DNA from: Hathewaya histolytica
GTDB taxonomy: Bacteria; Bacillota; Clostridia; Clostridiales; Clostridiaceae
Assembly (NCBI RefSeq): GCF_901482605.1
Contig: NZ_LR590481.1
Coordinates: 1,116,001-1,180,000, forward strand
Reading direction: 5' to 3'
Length of the DNA stretch: 64,000 nt
The translations under genes were made by a program, and so were the position numbers. A model generated the notes under the pieces. That model was not told where the DNA came from, ran no database searches, and was given only the letters and a program-made list of their open reading frames with translations. Of this stretch, positions 17,799-26,206 are shown piece by piece. How positions within the stretch are numbered: the stretch's first letter is position 1; every line of letters starts with the position of its first letter.

Positions 17799-18230
17799 AT
17801 GATTTTAAAAACAAAATATCATGGAGAAATAAATTATGATAACCATGAGGTTATAATCTTTAAAAAGGGGTTACTAGGATTTCAAAACTTAAAAAAATTT
17901 ATAGTGTTTCCACTTAAGGACAATAAAGTTTTTAATGTGGTTCATTCTATCGAAGATACAGGCATAGGTTTTGTTGTTTCTTCTCCATTTAATATAAATA
18001 AAAATTATGAATTTAGACTTTCTCAAAATACTTTAGAAGAATTAAACATAGAGGACAGCAATGAAGTTTTAGTTCTGAATATATTAACTATAAATTCAGA
18101 TATAAAAAAGACAACAGTTAACTTAAGAGCCCCCTTAATAATAAACATCAAAAGTAAATTAGGACAACAGATAATCCTAAACAATGAAGAATATTCTATA
18201 AAAACACCTATTTTTAAGGAGATTAAGTAA
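17799..18230 (+). CDS. fliW: Flagellar assembly factor FliW
   Basis: The 143-residue FliW (beta-barrel) protein. Family features: [20 protein letters not shown] near the start and the conserved V..PF.I segment. In Bacillus, FliW binds CsrA and frees it from, or leaves it on, flagellin mRNA depending on how much unexported flagellin is present. The stop codon overlaps the csrA start by one base (TAATG), so the antagonist pair is made together. Confidence 0.95.
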   Translation: MILKTKYHGEINYDNHEVIIFKKGLLGFQNLKKFIVFPLKDNKVFNVVHSIEDTGIGFVVSSPFNINKNYEFRLSQNTLEELNIEDSNEVLVLNILTINSDIKKTTVNLRAPLIINIKSKLGQQIILNNEEYSIKTPIFKEIK

Positions 18231-18457
18231 TGTTAGTTATTAAAAGAAAACAAGGGCAGTCAATTATGATAGGTGAGGATATTCAAATTACTGTTATATC
18301 CAGTGAGGGTGGGTCTGTAAAATTAGGTATTAATGCTCCTAAAGAGTTATCTGTATTAAGAGAAGAGTTAATAGAAGAAGTAAAATACGAAAATGAAAAT
18401 GCTATTAATATTGATATAGAAGCTTTAAAAAACATATCCTTTTTGAAAGAAAAATAG
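18230..18457 (+). CDS. csrA: Translational regulator CsrA
   Basis: A 75-residue RNA-binding homodimer subunit ([39 protein letters not shown]), with the conserved N-terminal strand and the VLREE region used for RNA contacts. It binds GGA motifs in leaders, typically blocking flagellin translation. The tail after about residue 55 is longer than in gammaproteobacterial CsrA but usual in Firmicutes. I found no clear paired GGA sites in the short leader of the flagellin-like gene at 21251, so its target here may be elsewhere. Confidence 0.96.
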   Translation: MLVIKRKQGQSIMIGEDIQITVISSEGGSVKLGINAPKELSVLREELIEEVKYENENAINIDIEALKNISFLKEK

Positions 18458-18466
18458 GGTGGTGCT

Positions 18467-18805
18467 ATGATGGGAATAAGCAAAATAAATAGTAATCTAT
18501 CATTAGATAGTGGATTTATATGTACTGAAAAACGAGAATCAGTAGATATATCATTAAACGGTAAGATAAGTAGATATTCTGATGAAGATATTAAAAATGC
18601 AGGAGATATAATTAGTAAAATTCTAGAAAAAGATGATTGTAGATTAGAGTATAGAAATCATGAAAAATTTAAATATATTACTATGATTAAGTTGGTGGAT
18701 TCTAAAACTGGAGATGTTATAAAAGAAATTCCACCAGAAAAAATCCTAGATATGGTAGCATCTATGTGTGAAATGGTAGGACTTATGATTGATGAGAAGG
18801 CCTAA
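18467..18805 (+). CDS. flaG: FlaG family flagellar protein
   Basis: A 112-residue protein with the FlaG C-terminal domain (KFKYITMIKLVDSKTGDVIKEI, then PPEKILDMVASMCEMVG). The first ~40 residues are polar. FlaG affects filament length in some bacteria; its mechanism is unknown. Either ATG at 18467 or 18470 could be used; the latter has better spacing from AGGGTGG. It lies between csrA and fliS, a common place in clostridia. Confidence 0.88.
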   Translation: MMGISKINSNLSLDSGFICTEKRESVDISLNGKISRYSDEDIKNAGDIISKILEKDDCRLEYRNHEKFKYITMIKLVDSKTGDVIKEIPPEKILDMVASMCEMVGLMIDEKA

Positions 18806-18839
18806 AATATTTAACCTATTTTAAATGGGAGGAAAGTAT

Positions 18840-19226
18840 ATGACTTATGCAAATGCCTATAATACTTATAAAAATAATAGTATAAATTACGCATCTAAAG
18901 AACAACTACTACTTATGCTTGTAGATGGAGCTGTTAAGTTTTCCAAAATATCAAGAGAAGGAATTTTAGAGAATGATTTTGAAAAGGCAAATACTAATAT
19001 AATTAAAACTCAAAATATTTTCTATGAGCTCATGACATCACTAGACACTAATTTAGGTGGTGAATGGGCAAAAAACTTATATAGCATTTATGAATTCATA
19101 GTGCAAAACTTAATAAACGCTAATATTAAAAAAGATATTGAAATATTAAACGAGACAATTCCTCTTATAGAGAATGTTAAAGAAATTTGGTATGAGGCTT
19201 ATAAGGTTAGTAAGGTGGCAAAATAA
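18840..19226 (+). CDS. fliS: Flagellin export chaperone FliS
   Basis: A 128-residue four-helix chaperone that binds the C terminus of flagellin before export. Signatures: AYNTYKNNSINYASKEQLLLML, Y near the N terminus, and a long helix ending in EIWYEAYKVSK. The ATG at 18840 is chosen because GGGAGG lies 7 bases upstream; the in-frame ATG at 18825 overlaps that site. It precedes fliD. Confidence 0.93.
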   Translation: MTYANAYNTYKNNSINYASKEQLLLMLVDGAVKFSKISREGILENDFEKANTNIIKTQNIFYELMTSLDTNLGGEWAKNLYSIYEFIVQNLINANIKKDIEILNETIPLIENVKEIWYEAYKVSKVAK

Positions 19227-19240
19227 GGAGGGGGATATAA

Positions 19241-20857
19241 ATGAGTGATTATATGAGACTTACAGGTCTTGCAACTGGTTTAGATACAGATAATATGATA
19301 AAGCAAATGATGAAACCTTATGTAATGAAAATGGAGAAGGTTAGCGCTGATAGACAAAGAATCAACTGGAGGCAAGAATTATACAGGGATATAATTAAAG
19401 ATGTAAATAAGATTAATTATGATTTTTTAGATATAATTGGGGGCGAAAAAAACGTAAGCAACCTGGAAAAAGCCTATATTCATACTATGGAAGATAAAGA
19501 AGGCACATCTGCAATTGTTAAAGGAAATACGTCAGCTATGAGTGGTAGATATAAGATAGATGTAAAAAGTGTGGCTAGTGGTGCCAAAGTTTTAACTAAG
19601 GATGAAGTTAACAATCATGAGGATTTTAAATTAGAAAAAGATGAGATATTAGAAATAAGTTATGGTAGTAAAGGAAAAGATGGAATTAAAGATACAATTA
19701 CTGTAGAGCTTAATGCTGGAGATTCCTTAAAAACTATTTTTAATAAGATAGAAAAAGAAACAAAAGGAAAAGTAGTTGCTAAATATTCTGAACTAACAAA
19801 GAGTATATCTATAGAAACTAAGGATACTGGAGCTAATATGTATTTAGATATAGATTCAAAGGTATCAGTTAAACAGGCGGATGGAACTATAGGGAAGACA
19901 GGGGAATCAGGGTTCTTAGAAGTGTTAGGAATTGAGAGAAAAGAATCTAAAGATGCAGTTTTCGACGTAGTTCTTCCTGGGGGGAATCTAGTTACTGGAG
20001 TAAAATCTAGCAAAAACACTTATACAGCAGATGGAGTTGTATATAATTTTATAGATACTGGAGTAACAACATTTAATTTAAATAAAAATGTGGATGATAT
20101 TTACAATAGAATAAAAGGATTTGTAGATGAATACAATAAATTGGTATATAAGGTTAATATAAAGGTTAGTGAAAATAAAAATAGGGATTTTAAACCTCTT
20201 ACAGAGGAGCAAAGGAAAGAACTAAAACAAGAGGAAATTAAAAAATGGGAAGATAAATGTAAGGAAGGAATTCTAAGGGGTGATGCTGATCTTCAAAATA
20301 TGATGACAAGGCTTAGAAGAGCTTTCTTTGATGATGTAGAAGGTGTAACTTCTAAGTTCGGGAAGTCTATAGGAGTATCTACATCAAGAGATTATTCTAA
20401 GCAAGGTAAGATAGAGATAAATGAGTTTAAGTTTAAGGAAGCACTAAAAGAAGATACGGAAAAGGTGCTAAGCTTATTTACGAAAAAAAGTGATATTCCA
20501 TATTCTGCTACAAATCAGGAGAAAAGAAGTGAAAGGTATAAGGAAGAAGGGATTTTTCAAAGAGTAAGAGATGTATTTTTAGACTATACAAGAACTCTAG
20601 GATATGGTAGTGATAAAAAAGGTATATTAATAGAAAAAGCAGGGATGAAAGATGAATATGGAAGTTTTAATGAATTTACAAATCTTTTATCAAAAGAAAT
20701 AAAATTAAAAGATAAGATGATTATAAGGATGCAAAAAGATGTAGCTTTAAAGGAAAAATACTTTTATAATCACTTTTCTAGATTAGAGGTTATTATGAAT
20801 AAGATGAATGCCCAATCAAATTGGCTTATGGGGCAACTAGGTATGGGAGCTAAATAG
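19241..20857 (+). CDS. fliD: Flagellar filament cap protein FliD
   Basis: The 538-residue cap protein (HAP2). The N terminus RLTGLATGLDTDNMIKQMM is diagnostic; the FliD C-terminal domain spans about 280-520 and ends with NHFSRLEVIMNKMNAQSNW, the usual terminal helix. It guides flagellin polymerisation at the filament tip and may bind surfaces. The AGGAGGGGG site is strong. Two genes later lies a flagellin-like gene, completing the late filament set. Confidence 0.95.
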   Translation: MSDYMRLTGLATGLDTDNMIKQMMKPYVMKMEKVSADRQRINWRQELYRDIIKDVNKINYDFLDIIGGEKNVSNLEKAYIHTMEDKEGTSAIVKGNTSAMSGRYKIDVKSVASGAKVLTKDEVNNHEDFKLEKDEILEISYGSKGKDGIKDTITVELNAGDSLKTIFNKIEKETKGKVVAKYSELTKSISIETKDTGANMYLDIDSKVSVKQADGTIGKTGESGFLEVLGIERKESKDAVFDVVLPGGNLVTGVKSSKNTYTADGVVYNFIDTGVTTFNLNKNVDDIYNRIKGFVDEYNKLVYKVNIKVSENKNRDFKPLTEEQRKELKQEEIKKWEDKCKEGILRGDADLQNMMTRLRRAFFDDVEGVTSKFGKSIGVSTSRDYSKQGKIEINEFKFKEALKEDTEKVLSLFTKKSDIPYSATNQEKRSERYKEEGIFQRVRDVFLDYTRTLGYGSDKKGILIEKAGMKDEYGSFNEFTNLLSKEIKLKDKMIIRMQKDVALKEKYFYNHFSRLEVIMNKMNAQSNWLMGQLGMGAK

Positions 20858-20858
20858 C

Positions 20859-21233
20859 ATGAATAATTTACAATATGGTATTAGCTTAAGAGAAAACTTA
20901 GAGAATTATATTAATTTCACAAAAGAAGCCATAGGTTTACTTGAAGAACAGGAATTGAATGAAGAAAAGATATATAAGATAGAAGGTCTAATAGACAAAA
21001 GGGATAAAATAATTTTATATATGAAAGCTTCTGATTATCCTAAGGAAGACTTTATAAATGCCTGTGATAAACATGAAATTTTTAATTTAGAAAATAAGTT
21101 AGACAAGCTAATAAAAAGTAAAATGAAAAATATAAAAGAGGAAATAAGTAAAATTAAAAACTCTGTAATAGCTAATGAGAATTATAGTAAAAATACAAAT
21201 CATAGTCTAAGATTTTTAAATAAAAGAGTGTAA
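20859..21233 (+). CDS. FliT-like flagellar chaperone (putative)
   Basis: A 124-residue, strongly helical, charged protein directly after fliD (one base gap). The pattern (FTKEAIGLLEEQELNEEKIYKIEGLIDKRDKII ... split helices) and gene order match the small FliT-type chaperone that binds FliD in other bacteria. The similarity is weak, so the assignment rests mainly on position, size and helix content. No enzymatic motif is seen. Confidence 0.6.
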   Translation: MNNLQYGISLRENLENYINFTKEAIGLLEEQELNEEKIYKIEGLIDKRDKIILYMKASDYPKEDFINACDKHEIFNLENKLDKLIKSKMKNIKEEISKIKNSVIANENYSKNTNHSLRFLNKRV

Positions 21234-21250
21234 GTAGAGGTGATTATTTA

Positions 21251-22096
21251 ATGAGATTAAGCCAGAATTTAGCTTCTTTAAATGTATATAGAAACCATCT
21301 TTATAATTTAAAGAATCAGAGTAGAAGTATGGCTAGGATTAGCAGTGGGAGTAAATTTGATTCATTTAAGGATGATCCAATAGCATATGCACAAAGTGAG
21401 AAATTTCGATTACAATTAGGATCCTACACCAGTGCCGCTAAAAATATTCAAGATAATATTAGTATGTTACAAACGGCAGAGGGTGGTATGAATTCTATTT
21501 CTGATAGCTTAAATAGAATTAGAACTCTAGTTGTTAGTTCAGGTGGAGGTTCTACTGAGAAGGATAAAGCACATATAATGAATGAAATAGAATCTATACT
21601 AGAGGGCATAGACTATACAAGTAAGAACACTGAATTTAATAGTATAAAACTCTTATGTAATGAAGAATCTACAGATATTAAAAATCCTCAAATAATTAAA
21701 AGTTTGATAGGGAATGGTAAGGAAGATAAAGTAGATATACCCATATACAACATAACTACAGAATCCCTAGGTTTAAAGGAAAAAGATAAAGTTAATATAT
21801 ATTTTGACGATATACCAAAAACTCTTATGCTTATAGATAATTCTATAGGAGCTATAAATTCAATTAGATCTAAATATGGTGCCCTTGAGAGTAGATTAGA
21901 AGAAAATTTTAATAATATGAATGAGATTTACAATACAGTGCAAAAAGCGGAAAGTTTTATAAGAGACACAGATATAGGAGAGGAAATTATAGAAGTTACT
22001 AAAAGTTCTATATTAATAGAGGCAGGAAATGCAATAATGGTTCAAACTAATAAATTTCCACTTGAAGTTTTAAGAATATTGGAAAATGCGAAGTAA
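21251..22096 (+). CDS. Divergent flagellin-family protein
   Basis: A 281-residue flagellin-fold protein. The N-terminal domain is recognisable (MARISSGSKFDSFKDDP, NIQDNISMLQTAEGGMNSIS), as is the C-terminal D0/D1 (AESFIRDTDIGEEIIEVTKSSIL). It departs from typical flagellin: DDPIAYAQSEKFR replaces the usual DDAAGLAISEKMR, the ends differ, and the middle (~135-200) is short. It may be a minor or junctional filament subunit rather than the bulk flagellin, or a diverged main one. It is last in the sigma-D operon and is followed by a terminator. Confidence 0.85.
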   Translation: MRLSQNLASLNVYRNHLYNLKNQSRSMARISSGSKFDSFKDDPIAYAQSEKFRLQLGSYTSAAKNIQDNISMLQTAEGGMNSISDSLNRIRTLVVSSGGGSTEKDKAHIMNEIESILEGIDYTSKNTEFNSIKLLCNEESTDIKNPQIIKSLIGNGKEDKVDIPIYNITTESLGLKEKDKVNIYFDDIPKTLMLIDNSIGAINSIRSKYGALESRLEENFNNMNEIYNTVQKAESFIRDTDIGEEIIEVTKSSILIEAGNAIMVQTNKFPLEVLRILENAK

Positions 22097-22127
22097 AACT
22101 TAATAATATTAAATTTATAATATTTTT

Positions 22128-22178
22128 AAAGAACATATATTCTAATGTTTACAGTTATGAATTATGTTCTTTTCTTTT
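22128..22178 (+). terminator. Terminator of the late flagellar operon
   Basis: The stem aaagaacata/tatgttcttt has a long (~25-nt) loop and is followed by TTTCTTTT. It lies 31 bases after the flagellin-like gene. The long loop lowers confidence. Confidence 0.6.
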
Positions 22179-22311
22179 CATATTTATGTATATAAATACG
22201 TAATATACAGGAAATATATTAATATTTAAATATTAGTTATATTTTTACTCAAATAAATATTAAAATCACTGTAAAATTTATATAAAAAGGTTTATTTTTG
22301 ATTTACAGTTA
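22148..22311. repeat. Repeated TTTACAGT motif upstream of flgB (two direct copies, one inverted)
   Basis: TTTACAGTTA occurs at 22148-22157 and again at 22302-22311; the reverse complement ACTGTAAA occurs at 22268-22275. The second direct copy abuts the TATAAT box at 22314. It could be a transcription-factor site. Confidence 0.5.
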
Positions 22312-22319
22312 GGTATAAT
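22291..22319 (+). promoter_or_regulatory. Candidate housekeeping promoter for the flgB operon
   Basis: A perfect -10 box TATAAT (22314-22319) lies 17 bases after a weak -35 (TTTATT, 22291-22296). The region is so AT-rich that other promoters are possible, including one at TATAAT 22368-22373. Confidence 0.35.
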
Positions 22320-22342
22320 TAATTGTAGGTAAAAGATGTTTA

Positions 22343-22363
22343 ATTTAAACTTGATTTAAACTT
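22343..22363 (+). repeat. Direct repeat ATTTAAACTT x2, 11-bp period
   Basis: Two identical 10-mers (22343-22352, 22354-22363) separated by one base, just upstream of TATAAT at 22368. The one-helical-turn period is typical of tandem regulator sites. Confidence 0.5.
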
Positions 22364-22444
22364 AACTTATAATTAAATGAATATTTAAATTTTAAATTAA
22401 ATATATTGAGTGTTAAAAAAATCAAAAAGAAAGAGGTGAGAATA

Positions 22445-22855
22445 ATGAGTACTTTAATAGGTTTTTCTAATAACAGTTCAAGTGGAGATGTTTATAAAAA
22501 TTTAAAAAATGGTATAAGCGCTTCTTATGAAAGAAGTAAGGTTATATCAAATAATGTTTCCAATATTAATACTAAGGGTTATAAAAGATTTGATGTAGTT
22601 CTAGAAGAAAAATTAAGTAAAGGAAAAGTTGATATGAAGAATACAGATAAAAAACATATCAATGACAATTTTAATTCTAAAGGATATAAGGTTATTAGAG
22701 ATGAAAACGGTGCTATGAGAAATGATGGAAATAATGTAGATGTAGATATAGAAATGACTAATTTAGCATCAAACTCTATATTATATAATGCTTTAGTAAC
22801 ACATATAAATAATGATTTTTCTATGAAAACAAATGTAATAAAGGGAGGAAGATAA
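22445..22855 (+). CDS. flgB: Flagellar basal-body rod protein FlgB
   Basis: A 136-residue proximal rod protein. The [17 protein letters not shown] segment is the rod/hook family N-terminal signature (here at ~35-50), and the tail ends with the usual amphipathic helix. The ATG at 22445 follows AGGTGAG by 4 bases; an in-frame TTG at 22406 has no ribosome site. It is the first gene of the basal-body operon, with flgC next. FlgB and FlgC form the rod base contacting FliF and FliE. Confidence 0.93.
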   Translation: MSTLIGFSNNSSSGDVYKNLKNGISASYERSKVISNNVSNINTKGYKRFDVVLEEKLSKGKVDMKNTDKKHINDNFNSKGYKVIRDENGAMRNDGNNVDVDIEMTNLASNSILYNALVTHINNDFSMKTNVIKGGR

Positions 22856-22856
22856 A

Positions 22857-23288
22857 TTGAAGGCTTTTAGTAATATGAGAATAAGCTCTAGCGGTCTTTC
22901 TGCAGAAAGGCTCAGAATGGATACTATATCATCGAATATTGTTAATCATAGAACTACAAGAGGAAGTAATGGAAAGCCCTATGTTAGGAAAGTTGCCTTA
23001 TTTGAGGAAAACTTAAGAAATGAAATTGATAGAGAAACTGGAGTAAAAAATAAAAAGTTAATGGGTATAAAATCCGTTGGAGTAGAAGAAGACCCATCAC
23101 CTTTAAGAAAGGTATATGAACCTTCACACCCGGACGCTGATGATAATGGATATGTAACTATGCCAAATGTTAATATACTTAATGAAGTGGCAGATTTAAT
23201 ATCAGCTTCAAGAGCTTATGAAGCTAATATTACAGCTATAAATGCTGAAAAAGGAATACTTCTTAAAAGTATAGAGATAGGAAGATAG
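22857..23288 (+). CDS. flgC: Flagellar basal-body rod protein FlgC
   Basis: A 143-residue rod protein: [20 protein letters not shown] near the N terminus, the family's first helix, then [20 protein letters not shown] and a C-terminal helix [15 protein letters not shown]. The start is TTG at 22857 with GGGAGGA 7 bases upstream; no ATG is available. It abuts flgB and is followed by fliE. Confidence 0.95.
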   Translation: MKAFSNMRISSSGLSAERLRMDTISSNIVNHRTTRGSNGKPYVRKVALFEENLRNEIDRETGVKNKKLMGIKSVGVEEDPSPLRKVYEPSHPDADDNGYVTMPNVNILNEVADLISASRAYEANITAINAEKGILLKSIEIGR

Positions 23289-23298
23289 GAGAATTATT

Positions 23299-23598
23299 AT
23301 GAAGATAAATGAGTTTATACCTATAAAAACTATAGATATGTTGCAAAGTAATAAAGAAGAAAAGGTAAGTGATAATAAATCAGGTTTTGCTAAAACTTTA
23401 AAAGAAGAGCTAGATAATGTTAATGAAGTTCAACTTAAGAATCAGGTAAATACAAGTGATTTTTTAAGTGGAAAAGATATAGACATGCATGAATTAATGC
23501 TTGGAGCATCAGAGGCTAAGATATCCTTGCAATATGCAATAGAAATAAGAAATAAATTATTAGATGCATATACAGAATTAAACAGGATGCAACTATAG
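23299..23598 (+). CDS. fliE: Flagellar hook-basal body complex protein FliE
   Basis: A 99-residue adaptor between the MS ring and the rod. The C-terminal half is characteristic: DIDMHELMLGASEAKISLQY followed by a helix ending ELNRMQL. The gene order flgB-flgC-fliE-fliF is conserved across Firmicutes. The first ~40 residues are polar and variable. Confidence 0.94.
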   Translation: MKINEFIPIKTIDMLQSNKEEKVSDNKSGFAKTLKEELDNVNEVQLKNQVNTSDFLSGKDIDMHELMLGASEAKISLQYAIEIRNKLLDAYTELNRMQL

Positions 23599-23623
23599 TT
23601 TTAATTAGTTAGGGGTGCGAGCA

Positions 23624-25186
23624 ATGGGAAAGCTACAAGATATTTTTATAAGGCTTCTAGAGCGATGGAAAATGCTTAGCAAGGGAAAAAAGATTGCTAT
23701 ATCTTCATTAGTTATAGGAACAATAACAATTTTGATATATATAGGAATTAGTGCTTCAAAACCTAAGTATTCAGTGCTTTTTTCTGATCTAGATCCTAAG
23801 GATTCAGGAAATGTTGTAGAGATATTAAAAGAAAAGAAAGTTAATTATAAAGTTCAAGGAAGCTCTATATTAGTACCTGAAGCACAGGTAGCCCCTCTTA
23901 AAATGGAGGTATTATCTAAAGTCGAGTTTACTGGAAATAGTAAGGGTTTTGAAATTTTTAACAATGATAGTATGGTATCTACAGATTTTGAGAACCAAAT
24001 AAAGTATCAAAAAGCACTTCAAGGAGAAATTGAAAGAATGATAAAAGCTTTTGAAGAAGTAAAGGAAAGTAAAGTCATTCTTAAATTGCCGGAAAAAGAT
24101 GCTTTTGCCATAAAACAAAATACTAATAAAGCTTCAGCAGCAGTTTCTATAAAATTAAAGCCAGGAATAAAAGATTTAAAAACGGAACAAACAAAAACTA
24201 TTGTATCTCTCCTTACAGGAGCAGTTGAAAATTTACAAAAGGAAAATGTACATATTGCGGTTAATGGCATGAAGCTTGCTACCTCTAATTTGTACGAAAA
24301 AGAAGGCGAAGAGGGACTTTTAGCAAGTAATCAGCAAGACATAAAAAATGCAAAGGAAGAAACCTTAAAGAAGAATGTTCTAAATGTATTGAATCCTATT
24401 TATGGTAATGGGGTAAATGTAGCTGTAAATGTAGATTTAAATTTTGATGCTATACAAACAGAGACAAAAGATTATAAACAAGGTGTAGTTGTAAGTGAAC
24501 ATAATATTGACACTAAAGATAGAAATTCTAATAGTAACGTAACTAGCAGTCCTGTAGATAATAATATGTCTAACAGAGCTGGAAATAGTGCAAACGATAA
24601 CACTACGGAGCATAAAGAAAGTACTAAGAATTATAATGTTCCTGAAGTTGTAAAAAAAGAGATACAAGCTCCTGGAAAAGTAGAAAAGGTTTCAGTTTCT
24701 GTGGCGGTTGATGAAGCTGTGGGAGCCTTAGATGATGGAAGCAAGGAAAAGATTAGGTCAACAGTAGCCTCTGCTATAGGATTTGATGAAAAACGAGGCG
24801 ATACTATAAGTGTACAAGGGTTTGATTTTAAGAATAACAATAAGGATATAATGGATACTGCAAATGAAGAACTAAAAAAATCTGAAATGCAGGAAAAGAG
24901 AAATAAGATAGGCATGGGAATAGGTGTGGCAATCACAGGTATAATTATTTTATTAGGTATATTCCTTGTTTATAGAAAGTTTAATAAAGATCAAGAGGAA
25001 GATTTAATGGACAATCTAATAGAAGACAGTGTTATGCCGAAGGATACTGTTAGCTTTGAACCTATAATTTTCGAAAAAGAAAATGAAAAGAGTCATATGG
25101 AAAATGAGGTTAAAAAATATGCTCAGAGTAAACCAGATCAAGTTGCTGAAATTGTTAAATCATGGATAGCAGAGGATGAGAGGTGA
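23624..25186 (+). CDS. fliF: Flagellar MS-ring protein FliF
   Basis: A 520-residue membrane-ring protein. TM1 is at about 25-48 (IAISSLVIGTITILIYIG), followed by the ring-building YscJ-like domain (YSVLFSDLDPKDSGNVVEIL), a Ser/Asn-rich central loop near 285-330, TM2 near 430-455 (VAITGIIILLGIFLVY) and a C-terminal FliG-binding tail (AEIVKSWIAEDE). The ATG at 23624 is used; the upstream in-frame GTG at 23615 lies in the AGGGG ribosome site. It is the platform on which the C-ring and export gate assemble. Confidence 0.96.
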   Translation: MGKLQDIFIRLLERWKMLSKGKKIAISSLVIGTITILIYIGISASKPKYSVLFSDLDPKDSGNVVEILKEKKVNYKVQGSSILVPEAQVAPLKMEVLSKVEFTGNSKGFEIFNNDSMVSTDFENQIKYQKALQGEIERMIKAFEEVKESKVILKLPEKDAFAIKQNTNKASAAVSIKLKPGIKDLKTEQTKTIVSLLTGAVENLQKENVHIAVNGMKLATSNLYEKEGEEGLLASNQQDIKNAKEETLKKNVLNVLNPIYGNGVNVAVNVDLNFDAIQTETKDYKQGVVVSEHNIDTKDRNSNSNVTSSPVDNNMSNRAGNSANDNTTEHKESTKNYNVPEVVKKEIQAPGKVEKVSVSVAVDEAVGALDDGSKEKIRSTVASAIGFDEKRGDTISVQGFDFKNNNKDIMDTANEELKKSEMQEKRNKIGMGIGVAITGIIILLGIFLVYRKFNKDQEEDLMDNLIEDSVMPKDTVSFEPIIFEKENEKSHMENEVKKYAQSKPDQVAEIVKSWIAEDER

Positions 25187-25192
25187 TAAGTT

Positions 25193-26206
25193 ATGGCAAG
25201 AAAAGAAGGGTTAAGTGGAGTTCAAAAAGCGGCTATTTTGTTTATAACCTTAGGTCCAGAAGCTTCATCGAGCATTATTAAAAGGTTGCCTGAGAGAGAA
25301 ATACAAAAAATAACTTTTGAAATTGCAAATATAAGTTCTGTGAATCCAGAACAAAGGCAAGAAATTTTAGATGAATTTATAGAAATGAATAAGGCTAAAG
25401 ATTACATTTTAGAAGGTGGACTTGATTATGCTAGGGCGTTGCTAGGAAAGGCCTTAGGAGTTCAAAGAGCAGAAGAAATTTTGGAGAAGGTAAGTGAGGC
25501 TACTCAACAATTTAGGCCTTTTTCCATTGCAAGGAAAGCAGATGCTCATCAGCTTTTAGATGTAATATCTAGCGAGCATCCTCAAACCATAGCCTTGGTA
25601 CTGTGTTATCTTCAACCAGATAAATCAGCACAAATAATGTCTTCTTTATCAGAGGAGCTTCAATCAGAAGTTGCTTTTAGAATAGCAACAATGAATAACA
25701 CTTCTCCAGTTATGGTAAAAGAGATTGAAAAGGTTTTAGACAATAAGCTATCTTCTGTTATAAGAACTGAATCTACCAATATTGGTGGTATTCCTTCCCT
25801 TGTAGATATTCTTAACCAAGTTGATAGAACAACAGAAAAAAATATTACAGAAGGTTTAGAAAAAGAAGATGCAGAACTTGCTGAAAAGGTTAAGGAATCT
25901 ATGTTTGTATTTGAAGACATTATTACTCTTGACGATGTTTCCATTCAAAGAATTTTACGAGAGGTTGATAACAAAGAGCTTGCACTTGCACTTAAAGGAT
26001 CTTCAGAAGAGGTTCAAGAAACTATATTTAGAAACCAATCTAAGAGGGCAGCTGCTACATTGAAGGAAGACATGGAATTCTTAGGCCCAGTAAGATTGTT
26101 GGATGTTGAAAAAGCTCAACAAGATATTGTTGCTATTATTAGGAGACTGGATGAGTCAGGTGAGATTATAATGTCAAGAGGTGGAGAAGATGCAATCATT
26201 ATGTAA
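25193..26206 (+). CDS. fliG: Flagellar motor switch protein FliG
   Basis: 337 residues. The N domain binds FliF (GVQKAAILFITLGPEASSSI), the middle has the EHPQTIALVLCYL armadillo segment, and the C domain has the charged torque helix region (EFLGPVRLLDVEKAQQDIV). FliG contacts the MotA stator. The length and domain order are standard. The last 17 bases overlap fliH. Confidence 0.97.
   Translation: MARKEGLSGVQKAAILFITLGPEASSSIIKRLPEREIQKITFEIANISSVNPEQRQEILDEFIEMNKAKDYILEGGLDYARALLGKALGVQRAEEILEKVSEATQQFRPFSIARKADAHQLLDVISSEHPQTIALVLCYLQPDKSAQIMSSLSEELQSEVAFRIATMNNTSPVMVKEIEKVLDNKLSSVIRTESTNIGGIPSLVDILNQVDRTTEKNITEGLEKEDAELAEKVKESMFVFEDIITLDDVSIQRILREVDNKELALALKGSSEEVQETIFRNQSKRAAATLKEDMEFLGPVRLLDVEKAQQDIVAIIRRLDESGEIIMSRGGEDAIIM

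Larger units (their letters stand above)
22097..22444 (+). other. 348-bp gene-free regulatory region before flgB
   Basis: Very AT-rich; no reading frame worth calling. It holds a terminator (22128-22178), two copies of TTTACAGTTA with an inverted ACTGTAAA between them, a 10-bp direct repeat with 11-bp period (22343-22363), TATAAT boxes at 22314 and 22368, and the flgB ribosome site at 22433-22440. No sigma-D promoter match was found, so the flgB operon is probably read by the main sigma factor. Confidence 0.7.

Noticed and set aside
21234-21250. CsrA-binding sites in the leader of the flagellin-like gene
   Set aside because: The interval from the preceding gene is only 17 bases and has just the ribosome site GAGGTGA, with no paired GGA hairpin.
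22097-22444. Invertible flagellar switch like that upstream of flgB in Clostridioides difficile
   Set aside because: I looked for long inverted repeats. Only a 10-bp terminator stem and 8-bp motif pairs are present, too short for a recombinase site, and no recombinase gene is near.
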